DNA of 63,200 bases from Olavius algarvensis associated proteobacterium Delta 3 (GCA_903231505.1 CAFBRK010000120.1:1-63200), one strand, 5' to 3'; counted from the stretch's first letter, positions 53,378 to 62,862 are shown. Made by a program: numbers and translations. Notes: generated by a model not told the origin, from the letters alone.

Positions 53378-56300
53378 ATGTCCTACACACTTGTGGACGA
53401 CACCGCAGACATCGATCTGACCCGGCACGCCCTCATCGAAGCGTCCGCCGGAACCGGTAAAACCTATACCCTTGAAAACCTGGTGATACGGCTGCTGAAG
53501 GAACGGCAGGATATCGCTCTTGAAAATATTCTCATGGTGACCTTCACCGAAAAGGCGACCTCCGAACTCAAAACGAGGATTCAGGAAAAGCTTATCCAGG
53601 AGATCAGGGCCCCCGGTGACGGGGTAAACGATGGGGAAACCGATAAAAAAATAAGGGACACGCTGGATGCGTTTGACACCGCTTCCATCTACACCATCCA
53701 CGGTTTTTGTCACAATGTGTTGAAAGAGTTTGCATTTGAAAACGGCAGTCTTTTTCAGAACGACGTCGTCGACGATGGACCTGTTTTCGACACGCTGATG
53801 AAAGAGCAGATGCGAAAAGCCTGGCCGGAAGTCTATGGCGGACATTTGCCCGAAATGCTGCACGTTTCCGGGTTCAGCACCCGGAAAGATCAATTCCTTT
53901 CTCTGGTGGTCAACATCGCCAGGCGTGTTTTCCGACCCGGCGTTGGGGATGAAATCAAACCGGACACCAACGGTCAAAGCATCGGGCAAATTCGAGCCGC
54001 CGTAAAAACACAGGTCATGGCACTTAAACCTCTGATCGGCGCTCCGCCGGCTTTCTCCGGCGGGTTCAACCAACTGAACATTCATGGATCCAGTAAGAAA
54101 TCACTGATGGAAAAAATGGTGATGCCGCTGGAGACCTACCTGTCTCAAATCGATGAGAGCAGTTTTGCGGTAGCGGATCTGCTGGCGCTGATTCAACAGT
54201 TTCAAGCGGTTCAGTCTTCCGGCAGGCAGGGCATCGAATGTCTTGTTCCGATCAAATGGCTTAAAGCCGGGAACAATATTCACGTCTGTCCGAATCTTGA
54301 AGACATCACCGAAAGGCTGACGCGCCTGGCCGACGTTTGTCTTCAGCTCGCGTACTATCTGGCGATCGATGCCGTCAAACAGCTTCAAACAGATGCCGCC
54401 CGGGTCAAACGGCAGAACGGCTGGATCAGCTACGATGACATGCTCGGCCAGGTGGCGTCCGCCTTGCACAGCGACCATTCGGCCGGGTTGATCCGAACGC
54501 TGCGCACCAAATACAAAATTGCGTTTGTGGATGAATTCCAGGACACGGACCCGGTTCAATGGCGAATTTTCAAGCGGCTGTTTCTGGACCCTTCCGAAGG
54601 ATCCTCTGAAAATCTGCTGGTGCTTATCGGTGACCCCAAACAGGCCATTTACTCGTTTCGCGGGGCGGATGTATACGCCTACCTGGAAGCCAGACATGCA
54701 ATAGAGCGCTTGTCTGCGACCGGTGAGGCCGGGCTGTATTCACTGGCCACAAACTGGCGTTCGAAGCCGGAACTCGTTGCGGCGTTCAATGAGCTGTTTG
54801 GCCGTGACGAATGGTTCCCGCCCCATGATCAGGCCGGATCTTTTGAGATCGGCTATCAAGGCGCCGGATCGCCGGGTGAAACCGATTTGCCTGTTGTTCT
54901 CGATGCCGATCGTTCCAATCGCCCGGTGCTGAACGTCGTGGATCTTCACGGACCGGCATCACCCAAGCACGCCAAACCCGTCCTGGCCCGGTTTGTCGCC
55001 CGGGAAATCCGTTATCTAATCGACCGGGGAGGGATCGAGATCCGGGACAAAACCGGTGCATCCCGTTCCCTCGATTTTGGTGATGTCTGCATACTTGTGC
55101 GCGGAAGACCGGATGCCTTTTTCTTGGAAACGGAACTGACGGATCTTGATATTCCCTACTCGTTTTACAAAAAACCGGGCCTGTTTCTCTCCGATGAAGC
55201 CCTTTATCTGAGCCTGGTGTGCCACGCCGTCTTGGATCCGGGCAGCGTCCCGGATGTGAAAAAGGCGCTGCTGACGCCGTTCTTTGCATATAAACCCACC
55301 GATTTGTTCGCTCTTGAACATGTGCCGGTGTCTCACCCGCTCAGACAATTGCTGTTCCACTGGAATGACCTTGCCCGCCGCCGGAAATGGGGCATGCTTT
55401 TCCAGTCGCTGATGGAAGATTCGGGGCTGTTGTTCAGGGAAACCGGAACCCATGCCTGGGATAGAACATACACCAACTACCGCCAGATATTCGAACATCT
55501 GGAAACTGTCGCCTACCGGAAAAATCTGGACTTCAGGGGTCTCTCCGCGCTGCTGGACAGCTACCGGAAACAAACCGCAGGGGCGGAAGATGATGCCGAC
55601 ATCCATCAGATAGAGACCGAAGCGCAAAAGGTGCAAATTATGACCATGCATGTCAGCAAGGGGCTCGAGTTTCCGGTGGTGTTCATTGCCGGGGGACTGA
55701 CCCAGCCGTTTGTCGACGATTACCACGTTTACCACGAATACGATCCGGCCGACCCGGATGCGGGTATCCGTAAAATCATCGACCTTTCCAAAAAATATGG
55801 GAAGGAAACACATGAGCGTGAGAAAAACGATGAAGACAAACGGCTTTTTTATGTCGCGTTGACCCGGGCCCAGTTCAAATTGTATGTGCCCTTTTTACCT
55901 GCATCGAGCAAACACGCCTGGATGGGGCCGGTGTGTCGATTTCTTTCCGATGCCATTTCCTCAGCGTTTCCCCGGGACAATGAAAAACCTGAAATCGGCT
56001 GGCAGGCACCGGAGACCCATACCGTTTCGGGACCGGTCGATGAAACAACCGTAGCCCAGGGGTCCGTTTCCGACAGAGCCATCGATACCTACCATCCTCT
56101 TTTGCCGTCCAACAGCAATTACCAATCCAGACGGATCATGCTCGAATCGTTCTCAAGCCTGCAGCGGAGGGATTCTTATCGCCCGGGGCAACAGACCCAG
56201 GAGACAGGGTTTCAGGTCGTTCGGGAAAAAGACAGGGAAGACGACGAAAGCTTTGCCGCTGTTGATTCGGATAGCATCCGATCGGTTCGACCGGACGATG

Positions 56301-57025
56301 ACATTCCCGGCGGGGCGGATATCGGATCGATGTTTCATGACATCTTCGAGCACATCGATTTTGAAACGGTACCGAAAAACCCTGACAATCTCCTTGATCA
56401 CCCGGAGATCAGGGGCGTCATCGTGAACACCATGGAGGATTATCGGGTTGACGGCCACTGGCTGCCGCAGGTGTGCCGGATTGTCGCCAATACACTGACA
56501 ACACCGGTCAACGTGGTGGAAGAATCGTTTGTCCTGGGCCGGCTCAAGAAAGAAGACCGGATTCACGAGGTGGAATTCTGTTACCCCTTTGCCTTTCCGG
56601 CCGGCGAACCGTTGAAAATTCCGGACTGTGACGTGGTCAAGGGGCGTCGCTGCTTTATCAGGGGTTTTGTGGATCTTGTCTTCCGGCATGACGGGAAATT
56701 TTTCATTGCCGATTGGAAATCCAATCGTCTCGAGGGCGGCTACGGGCGGAAATCCATGGATGATTGTATGGATGATGCGGGATACCATATGCAATACAAG
56801 CTGTACACGGCTGCCGTGCTGCGTTGGTTGAAACACACGTTGGGAGATCGGTTTGATGCGGACCGCCATTTCGGCGGCGTATTTTATTTTTTTCTCCGCG
56901 GAATGGGAACAGGAAACGGGAAGGGGGTTTATTTCGTTTCGCCCCTCGAGGTGGGTTATTTAGAGGACCTCGAGGCAGAAATTACAGGCTGGATGTCCGG
57001 CGTGGCTAACCCGAACATTCCATGA
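53378..57025 (+). CDS. recB: Exodeoxyribonuclease V beta subunit RecB
   Basis: 1215 residues from ATG 53378 (MSYTLVDDTADI) with AGGAG upstream; the frame is open to 53312. UvrD-type helicase motifs: EASAGTGKTYTLENLV, VTFTEKATSELKTRI, FVDEFQDTDPVQW, IGDPKQAIYSFRGAD, MHVSKGLEFPVVF, LFYVALTRAQ. C-terminal nuclease domain with HDIFEHIDF and the metal site FIADWKSNRLEGGYG. All catalytic residues are present, so the enzyme should be an active 3'-5' helicase-nuclease. Confidence 0.94.
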   Translation: MSYTLVDDTADIDLTRHALIEASAGTGKTYTLENLVIRLLKERQDIALENILMVTFTEKATSELKTRIQEKLIQEIRAPGDGVNDGETDKKIRDTLDAFDTASIYTIHGFCHNVLKEFAFENGSLFQNDVVDDGPVFDTLMKEQMRKAWPEVYGGHLPEMLHVSGFSTRKDQFLSLVVNIARRVFRPGVGDEIKPDTNGQSIGQIRAAVKTQVMALKPLIGAPPAFSGGFNQLNIHGSSKKSLMEKMVMPLETYLSQIDESSFAVADLLALIQQFQAVQSSGRQGIECLVPIKWLKAGNNIHVCPNLEDITERLTRLADVCLQLAYYLAIDAVKQLQTDAARVKRQNGWISYDDMLGQVASALHSDHSAGLIRTLRTKYKIAFVDEFQDTDPVQWRIFKRLFLDPSEGSSENLLVLIGDPKQAIYSFRGADVYAYLEARHAIERLSATGEAGLYSLATNWRSKPELVAAFNELFGRDEWFPPHDQAGSFEIGYQGAGSPGETDLPVVLDADRSNRPVLNVVDLHGPASPKHAKPVLARFVAREIRYLIDRGGIEIRDKTGASRSLDFGDVCILVRGRPDAFFLETELTDLDIPYSFYKKPGLFLSDEALYLSLVCHAVLDPGSVPDVKKALLTPFFAYKPTDLFALEHVPVSHPLRQLLFHWNDLARRRKWGMLFQSLMEDSGLLFRETGTHAWDRTYTNYRQIFEHLETVAYRKNLDFRGLSALLDSYRKQTAGAEDDADIHQIETEAQKVQIMTMHVSKGLEFPVVFIAGGLTQPFVDDYHVYHEYDPADPDAGIRKIIDLSKKYGKETHEREKNDEDKRLFYVALTRAQFKLYVPFLPASSKHAWMGPVCRFLSDAISSAFPRDNEKPEIGWQAPETHTVSGPVDETTVAQGSVSDRAIDTYHPLLPSNSNYQSRRIMLESFSSLQRRDSYRPGQQTQETGFQVVREKDREDDESFAAVDSDSIRSVRPDDDIPGGADIGSMFHDIFEHIDFETVPKNPDNLLDHPEIRGVIVNTMEDYRVDGHWLPQVCRIVANTLTTPVNVVEESFVLGRLKKEDRIHEVEFCYPFAFPAGEPLKIPDCDVVKGRRCFIRGFVDLVFRHDGKFFIADWKSNRLEGGYGRKSMDDCMDDAGYHMQYKLYTAAVLRWLKHTLGDRFDADRHFGGVFYFFLRGMGTGNGKGVYFVSPLEVGYLEDLEAEITGWMSGVANPNIP

Positions 57026-57073
57026 GATCTTTTCTACACTATAGGTGAACGGATTATCGGAGACCACAGCGTC

Positions 57074-59044
57074 ATGACAGTGTTCAACGCGAACGACGAT
57101 CAGCTTATGGAGCACCTGGCCGCTTTCAAGATATTTGAAGGAATGGACACATCGGCGACAGCACCACTTAACCCGTTCATCCGTCGAATGGAGCTTTCAT
57201 TACTGGATTACATGACCATCCGGGATCTGGTTGAATTTGGCGATTGCCGGGGGGACGTGCCGCTTATTGTTGTGTTGATGGGCATGTTCGCAGGACTCCA
57301 GGAAGGCAGTCTTTGCCTGAACCTCGATAAAAAGCAATTCTTGAGCCATCTGCCGCTCGACGACCAAAAAAGTGCGCATGCCGTTCTTGGTGATTTTCTG
57401 TCCGGGCTTGCGGCAGGCAGGTATCAAAAACTGATCACGAAAAACGGCGGGGAATATCTGCCGCTGATTCTGGATGAGTCGGACGGCAAAAGCCTGCTCT
57501 ATTTTCAAAAATATCATGTACACGAAAAGCGTCTCAAAAAGCGGATTGAAACATTATTAAATGCAGGGGTTTCAATCGCCCTGCAGGACCAAAAAATTGA
57601 AACGCTCATAGACGAGATTTATTCCGATCCGCTTGCCATCCGTGTGGGCCAAAATAATACCCCGATTGCCAGAGACCGGCAGCAAATAGACGCCATTCGA
57701 CTGGCCCTGAAAACTCAATTTTCGATCATTTCCGGCGGCCCGGGAACCGGCAAGACATCATTGATGGTAAATATCCTTCGTTGCCTCGTTCGGGAAGGGA
57801 TTCCAGGGTCCCGTATTGTTTTGGGAGCACCCACCGGGCGTGCGGCGCAACGCATGACAGAAATGGTTCAAAACAACGTGGCATCCATCGAAGAACCCTC
57901 CCTGGATGATGTCACCCTCCTGGATCTGAAAGGCAGCACCTTACATAAAATCCTGGGTTACAGAAGCTATTCCCATGACTTTTATTACCGGCAAACCAAT
58001 CCGCTGCCGGAGTCAGTGGTGGTGATCGATGAAGTCTCCATGGTGGATGTCGTCATGCTGGATACGTTTCTCCAGGCAATCGATCCGGTGCAAACCAAAC
58101 TGATTCTTCTGGGAGACAAACATCAGTTGCCATCGGTGGAGGCCGGGGCTGTTTTTGCCGAAATGATACCGGATGGAACCCGGGCGGCGAGATTTGAAGA
58201 GCAGTTTGTCGTTTTGGAAAAGGTCTTCCGTTCGGGAACCCATCTCCTGGAATTGGCAAATCAAACCAACCAAGGCGTTTTCCCAGCGTTTGAGGCAGTC
58301 GCGTTTGAGGAGGCGCTTTCCCAAGCGCCGGATCAATGGGCTTTTGTCAATGCGGAAGGCTATGGTCCCTGGCGTGACCATCTTCACCAGTGGGTCAGCC
58401 GTCAGTATCTTAGCCCGATATCCGGCGGTACAGAAAGCTATGCGGATTTGATTAAACGGGCGAATCAGATGACAGCCGACCATATGGTATCCTCCGAAGA
58501 GGGAAGGGCCCTGTTGAGCCGGTTATTCTCGGTTGTCGAACGGGCGAGAATATTGTCCTTTCTTCGCAATGGCATATTTGGTTGTTCGGTCATCAATGAT
58601 GTCATTGCCGATCAGTTGATCCACTTTTTTGATCCTCCAGCCAGGGGGCACGTGGGCGGGTTTTCCGGCGCCCTTGTGATCATCACCCGGAACGATTATT
58701 CGAAAGAGCTTTTCAATGGTGATGTGGGCGTCATCATTAAAGATGCCCATGACACTTACAGGGCGTTTTTCCTGCGCTCGGGCACATATATCAGCTTGCT
58801 GGTGAATCTTTTACCCTCCTGGGAATTGGCGTTTGCCATGACGGTCCACAAAAGCCAGGGATCCGAGTTCGATGACGTCATGCTCGTTCTGCCCGATGAC
58901 GAAGACCACCGGCTGCTCACCAGAGAGATTGTGTATACCGGCATTACCCGGGCGAAAAAGCGGGTGCTGTTGTATGGTTCGCAGAAAGCCTTGGATACGG
59001 CACTGCAACGGAAAATTCAAAGACAATCCGGATTTATGTGGTAG
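57074..59044 (+). CDS. recD: Exodeoxyribonuclease V alpha subunit RecD
   Basis: A 656-residue RecD: N-terminal domain, then Walker A ISGGPGTGKTSLMVNIL, APTGRAAQRM, VVIDEVSMVDVVMLDTFL, LLGDKHQLPSVEAGAVF, and the C-terminal AFAMTVHKSQGSEFDDV and YTGITRAKKRV. It acts as the fast 5'-3' motor of RecBCD. ATG 57074, with GGAG 13 bp upstream, follows recB by 48 bp, so the two are cotranscribed. Confidence 0.93.
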   Translation: MTVFNANDDQLMEHLAAFKIFEGMDTSATAPLNPFIRRMELSLLDYMTIRDLVEFGDCRGDVPLIVVLMGMFAGLQEGSLCLNLDKKQFLSHLPLDDQKSAHAVLGDFLSGLAAGRYQKLITKNGGEYLPLILDESDGKSLLYFQKYHVHEKRLKKRIETLLNAGVSIALQDQKIETLIDEIYSDPLAIRVGQNNTPIARDRQQIDAIRLALKTQFSIISGGPGTGKTSLMVNILRCLVREGIPGSRIVLGAPTGRAAQRMTEMVQNNVASIEEPSLDDVTLLDLKGSTLHKILGYRSYSHDFYYRQTNPLPESVVVIDEVSMVDVVMLDTFLQAIDPVQTKLILLGDKHQLPSVEAGAVFAEMIPDGTRAARFEEQFVVLEKVFRSGTHLLELANQTNQGVFPAFEAVAFEEALSQAPDQWAFVNAEGYGPWRDHLHQWVSRQYLSPISGGTESYADLIKRANQMTADHMVSSEEGRALLSRLFSVVERARILSFLRNGIFGCSVINDVIADQLIHFFDPPARGHVGGFSGALVIITRNDYSKELFNGDVGVIIKDAHDTYRAFFLRSGTYISLLVNLLPSWELAFAMTVHKSQGSEFDDVMLVLPDDEDHRLLTREIVYTGITRAKKRVLLYGSQKALDTALQRKIQRQSGFMW

Positions 59045-59162
59045 CTCGAGGGGCGGTCAAATCAGGTCGGATCGGCAAAATCAAGTGGATTAGGCTACAT
59101 TCTTAAAATTAACACATTCGGTAAGTTTGTCCCGATAGCCACAATTGAAGAAGCTCTTGGGG

Positions 59163-59182
59163 TTCTTGGGGTGGGACCAAGC
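59163..59182 (+). repeat. Repeat family A, left end only (A10)
   Basis: TTCTTGGGGTGGGACCAAGC then TAAG. The right module is absent; AT-rich sequence and the exosortase gene follow. Confidence 0.5.
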
Positions 59183-59245
59183 TAAGATACAAAAATTATA
59201 CAAAAAGTATGAAAACAAGTCTGAAATACTAAAATTGAGGCAAAG

Positions 59246-59761
59246 ATGGTATTTCCAGCTCCGCGGCGTGAAACATGGGTATTTTGCATCAAGTTCATCG
59301 GGTTTTGCGCTGTTTTTTTCACCCTTCTCAACTACCTTCCCGCAAAGGTCTTTACCGAACCCATGAACGAATACACTGCAGCCATGATAAGTCTGCTGCT
59401 GTCATTGATAGGGATCAGTACTTCGGTGAACGCCGCGACTATCAGCTCAGTGGGTTTCAGTGTCAAGATTATCACCGAGTGCTCGGCCATCTATATTACT
59501 ATCCTCTACTCATCCTTTGTGATGTCCTATCCAACGGACCTGAAGAGCAAATTAGTAGGGCTGCTCTTAGGTATACCGTCCCTTTTTCTCATCAACCTGA
59601 TGCGTCTTGTCATTATTTTTCTTCTCGGTCTCCATTCGAGGTCGGCCTTCCACATCGCCCATGTATATATCGGCCAGATTGCGATGATTCTGGTCGTTAT
59701 TATAGCATGCATAGCCTGGTTACGCTCGATAATGCCGCCTCCACGAAAGACACCCTCGTAG
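59246..59761 (+). CDS. Short exosortase/archaeosortase family protein (XrtH-like)
   Basis: A 171-residue membrane protein with about five helices. The transpeptidase-like triad of the family is visible: Cys in KIITECSAIYI, Arg in LINLMRLVIIF, His in HIAHVYIGQIA. Length agrees with the short exosortase H type rather than EpsI-fused forms. ATG 59246 has GAGG upstream. Exosortases cleave C-terminal PEP-CTERM-like tails of exported proteins. The convergent gene at 59864-61681 ends in such a tail and is its probable substrate. Confidence 0.82.
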   Translation: MVFPAPRRETWVFCIKFIGFCAVFFTLLNYLPAKVFTEPMNEYTAAMISLLLSLIGISTSVNAATISSVGFSVKIITECSAIYITILYSSFVMSYPTDLKSKLVGLLLGIPSLFLINLMRLVIIFLLGLHSRSAFHIAHVYIGQIAMILVVIIACIAWLRSIMPPPRKTPS

Positions 59762-59863
59762 CCTGATCTGTGGGAAGGAAAAGCCGGACTTATCGATCAC
59801 AGTTGTGTCCAACATGGTGAAAAACCACCATGGCCAGCCGGTAAAGACATATGTAAGGAAGAA

Positions 59864-61681
59864 TCAGCTTTGCTTTTTCATCAAGATTGAATGGAAACAA
59901 ACCAAATAAAACATGATTGCTGCGCAGCCGATGTATGAGACTGCAGGGACCGAACAGGGTGGTTCTTTGGTCATCGGCTCCGACGAGATGAGTTCAATCC
60001 CCTCTCCAGTGCCGAGGTTGCGGGAATACTGCTTTTCGGTCTCGTTGTTCCAGTGTTCATGCACTCCCAGGCTCTCCATTCTGATGCCATCACCCTCTGG
60101 GTCGTAGAATGTGTCCGATGGTGGGGAGTCCGCTAACGCCGCTTCGTGGATGTAATCCTGCGCCGCCCCTTCGAGGCTCCCTGCTCCCCACAGGCCGCCG
60201 CTTACGATGGCAGGCCACTCCATCTTGAGGAAGTCGTACCCCACTGAATCGATTGCCACCGGATCCTGGGATGCGAAAACACTCGAGGGCCAATCCCCGT
60301 AAAACGGGGGGGAATGCCACCTGTACGGCTCACCCTGCCAGTAGTAACCACAGTAGAGGGCATCCACGAGGTAGAGAACCGTTTTCGCGCCCAACTCTCT
60401 GTGACCCATCAGATCCACCAGCGGGCGGTAGTAGCCCCGTCCCGGAAGTCCATATGAATCGGGAGGGGAAGGCAGGTTGTCGTGCAGATTGTAGTAGTCG
60501 TAATTTTCTCCCCAAATTGTTCCCACCGGACTGCGGATCAGTGAACCGTAGTGGTTTTTGGCACATACGGTAATGCCGGCTGCGTGCCCTTTCATCACGG
60601 GCACATTGATGATGTAGTCTGCCTGAGCAATACAATCGGGAAGGTAGTCCAGCTCCTTGCCGGCCGCGTCCGGAGTGCTCCAATAAACTGGTAAATATGA
60701 TTCGGATACAGGATGGCGCCCCTCTGCAAGATAATGGTCGATATAGTTCACCGAGGGGAATTCCATGTGCAGGATGTCATAGTACTGGTTTGGAAAGTAC
60801 GCTGTGGTGTCGCCTATGAATATGTCCGACTCATTCACGCCGACAACATGAACCAACTGCTTGAGAAGCGCTTTGATGACGTGCGGACTGGTATCGGCCC
60901 TCTGCTCACGCCCGTCGCGCAATTCGCGGGAGGATGGATTCGAGCTCCCGGTGATATTGCAGTTGGCCAGGTTCATTTTAATGAAAAACCGCTCCCCGGG
61001 AAGGTAGCCGATATTTCTCTTACGGCGTTTTCTGTTAAAGTGGCGCAGAAGAGCGTCCCAGGCGGCCTTTTCGGTCTGCTTGCCGGTCAGCCATCGTATG
61101 GCCTTTGAAACCATCTCATCCACTGCCAGTTGGTCGGTGTGGTTGCCCTGCCACCAGAATTCTGTCGTCAACGGCCAATCCCAGTCGGTTGCGTCCGGAT
61201 CGAAAATCCACACCACGCGGCCAGGTTTGTACCCCCGGGCAGTGCCAATGGGTTCATTGACGGGATCATCGGTTAGACCGGCACCGGCGCTCAGCACCAT
61301 AATCGAGGCGTTCGGCCCCATGACGCCCACGACGCAAAACCACGCGGACGCCACTGCCAACCCCAAGCAGACGGCGGCCGTGGCATAGCGTGACTGGTAG
61401 ACCTGTCGCCGCGCCCTGCCAACAGCTAAGGCGGAACCGGCGAGACCCAGTAGCCAAACCACAAAACTTGACGCCATAGGGGCAGCAGCGCTCATGCAGG
61501 GGTACATGGCGCGGCTCGGTTTGGGAACCACGCGCACCAAAAACCAGATCAAGGACAGCAATCCGCACAGCGGCAGCAGTATCCCCGCCCGGGACCTGAA
61601 GTGCATCCGGGGCACCGGCGGTCCCCGTTGAGCGACCCTCTTCTTTGGGCACCGCTCCCCATGAAAACGGCCGTGCATCAC
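59864..61681 (-). CDS. DUF362 protein with N-terminal membrane helices and an exosortase-type C-terminal tail
   Basis: A 605-residue protein. Three N-terminal helices (ILLPLCGLLSLIWFLV; FVVWLLGLAGSALAVG; AVCLGLAVASAWFCVVG) precede a DUF362 domain (FFIKMNLANCNITGSSNPSS, ADYIINVPVMKGHAAGITVC, AKNHYGSLI, TVLYLVDALYCGYYW, FASQDPVAIDSVGYDFLKME). The very end is VPAVSYIG, one hydrophobic helix (CAAIMFYLVCFHSIL) and MKKQS. This has the motif-helix-basic-tail layout of IPTLxxWG-type CTERM signals, with an exosortase encoded 100 bp away. The start is GTG 61681 or ATG 61678. Confidence 0.82.
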   Translation of the reverse strand: MMHGRFHGERCPKKRVAQRGPPVPRMHFRSRAGILLPLCGLLSLIWFLVRVVPKPSRAMYPCMSAAAPMASSFVVWLLGLAGSALAVGRARRQVYQSRYATAAVCLGLAVASAWFCVVGVMGPNASIMVLSAGAGLTDDPVNEPIGTARGYKPGRVVWIFDPDATDWDWPLTTEFWWQGNHTDQLAVDEMVSKAIRWLTGKQTEKAAWDALLRHFNRKRRKRNIGYLPGERFFIKMNLANCNITGSSNPSSRELRDGREQRADTSPHVIKALLKQLVHVVGVNESDIFIGDTTAYFPNQYYDILHMEFPSVNYIDHYLAEGRHPVSESYLPVYWSTPDAAGKELDYLPDCIAQADYIINVPVMKGHAAGITVCAKNHYGSLIRSPVGTIWGENYDYYNLHDNLPSPPDSYGLPGRGYYRPLVDLMGHRELGAKTVLYLVDALYCGYYWQGEPYRWHSPPFYGDWPSSVFASQDPVAIDSVGYDFLKMEWPAIVSGGLWGAGSLEGAAQDYIHEAALADSPPSDTFYDPEGDGIRMESLGVHEHWNNETEKQYSRNLGTGEGIELISSEPMTKEPPCSVPAVSYIGCAAIMFYLVCFHSILMKKQS

Positions 61682-61911
61682 AGAACACCTTTCAGATGTT
61701 AAGCTTGAATTTGTCAGCTGGTATGGGGTAGTGACCGAGTTTGTATTTAGACTATTATGGAAAACTTATGGATATTATCTTTACTAATAATAATCCCATA
61801 CAGTTTGAAAAACTTAAAATCAAGAAGCAAAAAGAGCCTCAAGAATTTTTATGTTATTGAATTAAATGGACTGCAAGAAATGACTAACACCGACGGGCTT
61901 GTAGCGGCTTG

Positions 61912-62017
61912 TCGGCCGGAGCAAGATAACCTTCAGAAAATACATTGAATAGCGATCATAAAGGGCCTAACACAATGCTTGGAGAGCCCATTTTGATATC
62001 GAAGATACCATTCTAAG
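61912..62017 (+). repeat. Repeat family A, diverged copy A11
   Basis: GTCGGCCGGAGCAAGATAAC at the left; AGCCCATTTTGATATCGAAG then ATACCATTCTAAG at the right. Confidence 0.65.
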
Positions 62018-62150
62018 AGAACTCCTTGAGGCAATTTGCGAATCACATCTTGCGCATTCTCTTCAGTGTGCTATAGGTCTTCGTATCTGTTTGAACTTCA
62101 CCTGTTTAGACCATCTTCCGCCTGAAGCTCCTTCAGTCCGTGGTATGTGA

Positions 62151-62190
62151 GGGACGATCTATCGTCCCTCCGTCAAGCAGTTTTTTATGT
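62151..62190 (+). repeat. Hairpin repeat family D, copy 3
   Basis: GGGACGAT-CT-ATCGTCCC is a perfect 8-bp stem, followed by TCCGTCAAGCAGTTTTTT. It lies about 60 bp upstream of the peroxiredoxin-like selenoprotein gene. Confidence 0.75.
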
Positions 62191-62251
62191 GTTTGAATTT
62201 CTACGTTAAACGAATTAACTGGTTTCCCCGATGACAAAAAAAGGATATGCC

Positions 62252-62818
62252 ATGCCGATGGATGGGCCCAAAGTCAAAGACCGCGATGTCGTGCTGTGGA
62301 ACAACTCGGTGACCCGACTCAGCCGATTCTGGAAGAGCGGGCCGCTGGTGCTGGTTTTTCTCCGTCATTACGGGTGACCGTTTTGCCGGGAGCAGGTGGC
62401 GCAGTTGCGCCGAAGAGAAGATGAGTTTCAGCGCCTCGGCGCTCAGGTGGTGCTGGTCGGACTTGGAACCCCTGAAGAAACTGCAGACTTCAAGGAGCAG
62501 TTCCAAGTTCCCTTTCCCATGGTTTCCGATTGGGAAAAGCGCCTTTTCCGCGATTTCGATCTCAAACAGATGTCCCCGTCCTCGATGCTGTCGGTGGGGC
62601 TGGCCGTGAAAGGATTTATGACCCTGGCCAAAGGCCACCGCATGGGGATCCCCAAGGGTGATGTGATGCAACTTCCCGGAGTTTTCATCATCGATACCGC
62701 CGGCCGCATCCGCTTTAGCCATTACGCGCGGGATCCGTCGGACCATCCAAACCCCGACTCTCTTTTGAACGTGTTGCGGTCCGATGCGGATCTCGGCACT
62801 CCCGCCAAGGACAAATAG
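62252..62818 (+). CDS. Peroxiredoxin-like (AhpC/TSA, PRXL2-type) selenoprotein with a UxxC motif
   Basis: ATG 62252 with AAGGA upstream opens MPMDGPKVKDRDVVLWN, SRFWKSGPLVLVFLRHYG, then TGA at 62375-62377 (codon 42), and continues in frame as PFCREQVAQLRRREDEF, LGAQVVLVGLGTPEETADFK, GVFIIDTAGRIRFSHYARD to TAG at 62818: 188 residues. The homologous motif in this thioredoxin-fold family is G-C-P-F-C-R-E-Q; here it is U42-P-F-C45. There is one continuous frame on both sides and a hairpin 25 nt after the UGA. Conventional calling would give only a GTG-started 140-residue fragment (62396) or an opposite-strand ORF. Confidence 0.92.
62397..62412 (+). promoter_or_regulatory. Candidate bacterial SECIS hairpin
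   Basis: TGGCGC-AGTT-GCGCCG: 5 Watson-Crick pairs plus a closing U-G, with a 4-nt loop whose second base is G. The loop begins 26 nt after the UGA, within the usual bSECIS range. Confidence 0.7.
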
Positions 62819-62862
62819 GGGACAATCTTTAGTCCCTCCGTCCAAGCACCTTTTTAAAGTTA
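62818..62862 (+). repeat. Hairpin repeat family D, copy 4
   Basis: GGGACAATCTTTAGTCCC then TCCGTCCAAGCACCTTTTTA. It begins in the stop codon of the selenoprotein gene, so it may serve as its terminator. Confidence 0.75.

Larger units (their letters stand above)
61682..62251. other. Intergenic region with repeat A11 and hairpin D
   Basis: 61912-62017 is a diverged A copy and 62151-62190 a family D hairpin. No gene is supported. Confidence 0.55.

Noticed and set aside
62201..62845. 214-codon minus-strand ORF over the peroxiredoxin-like gene
   Set aside because: Shadow of the plus-strand selenoprotein frame, which has clear family motifs on both sides of the UGA.
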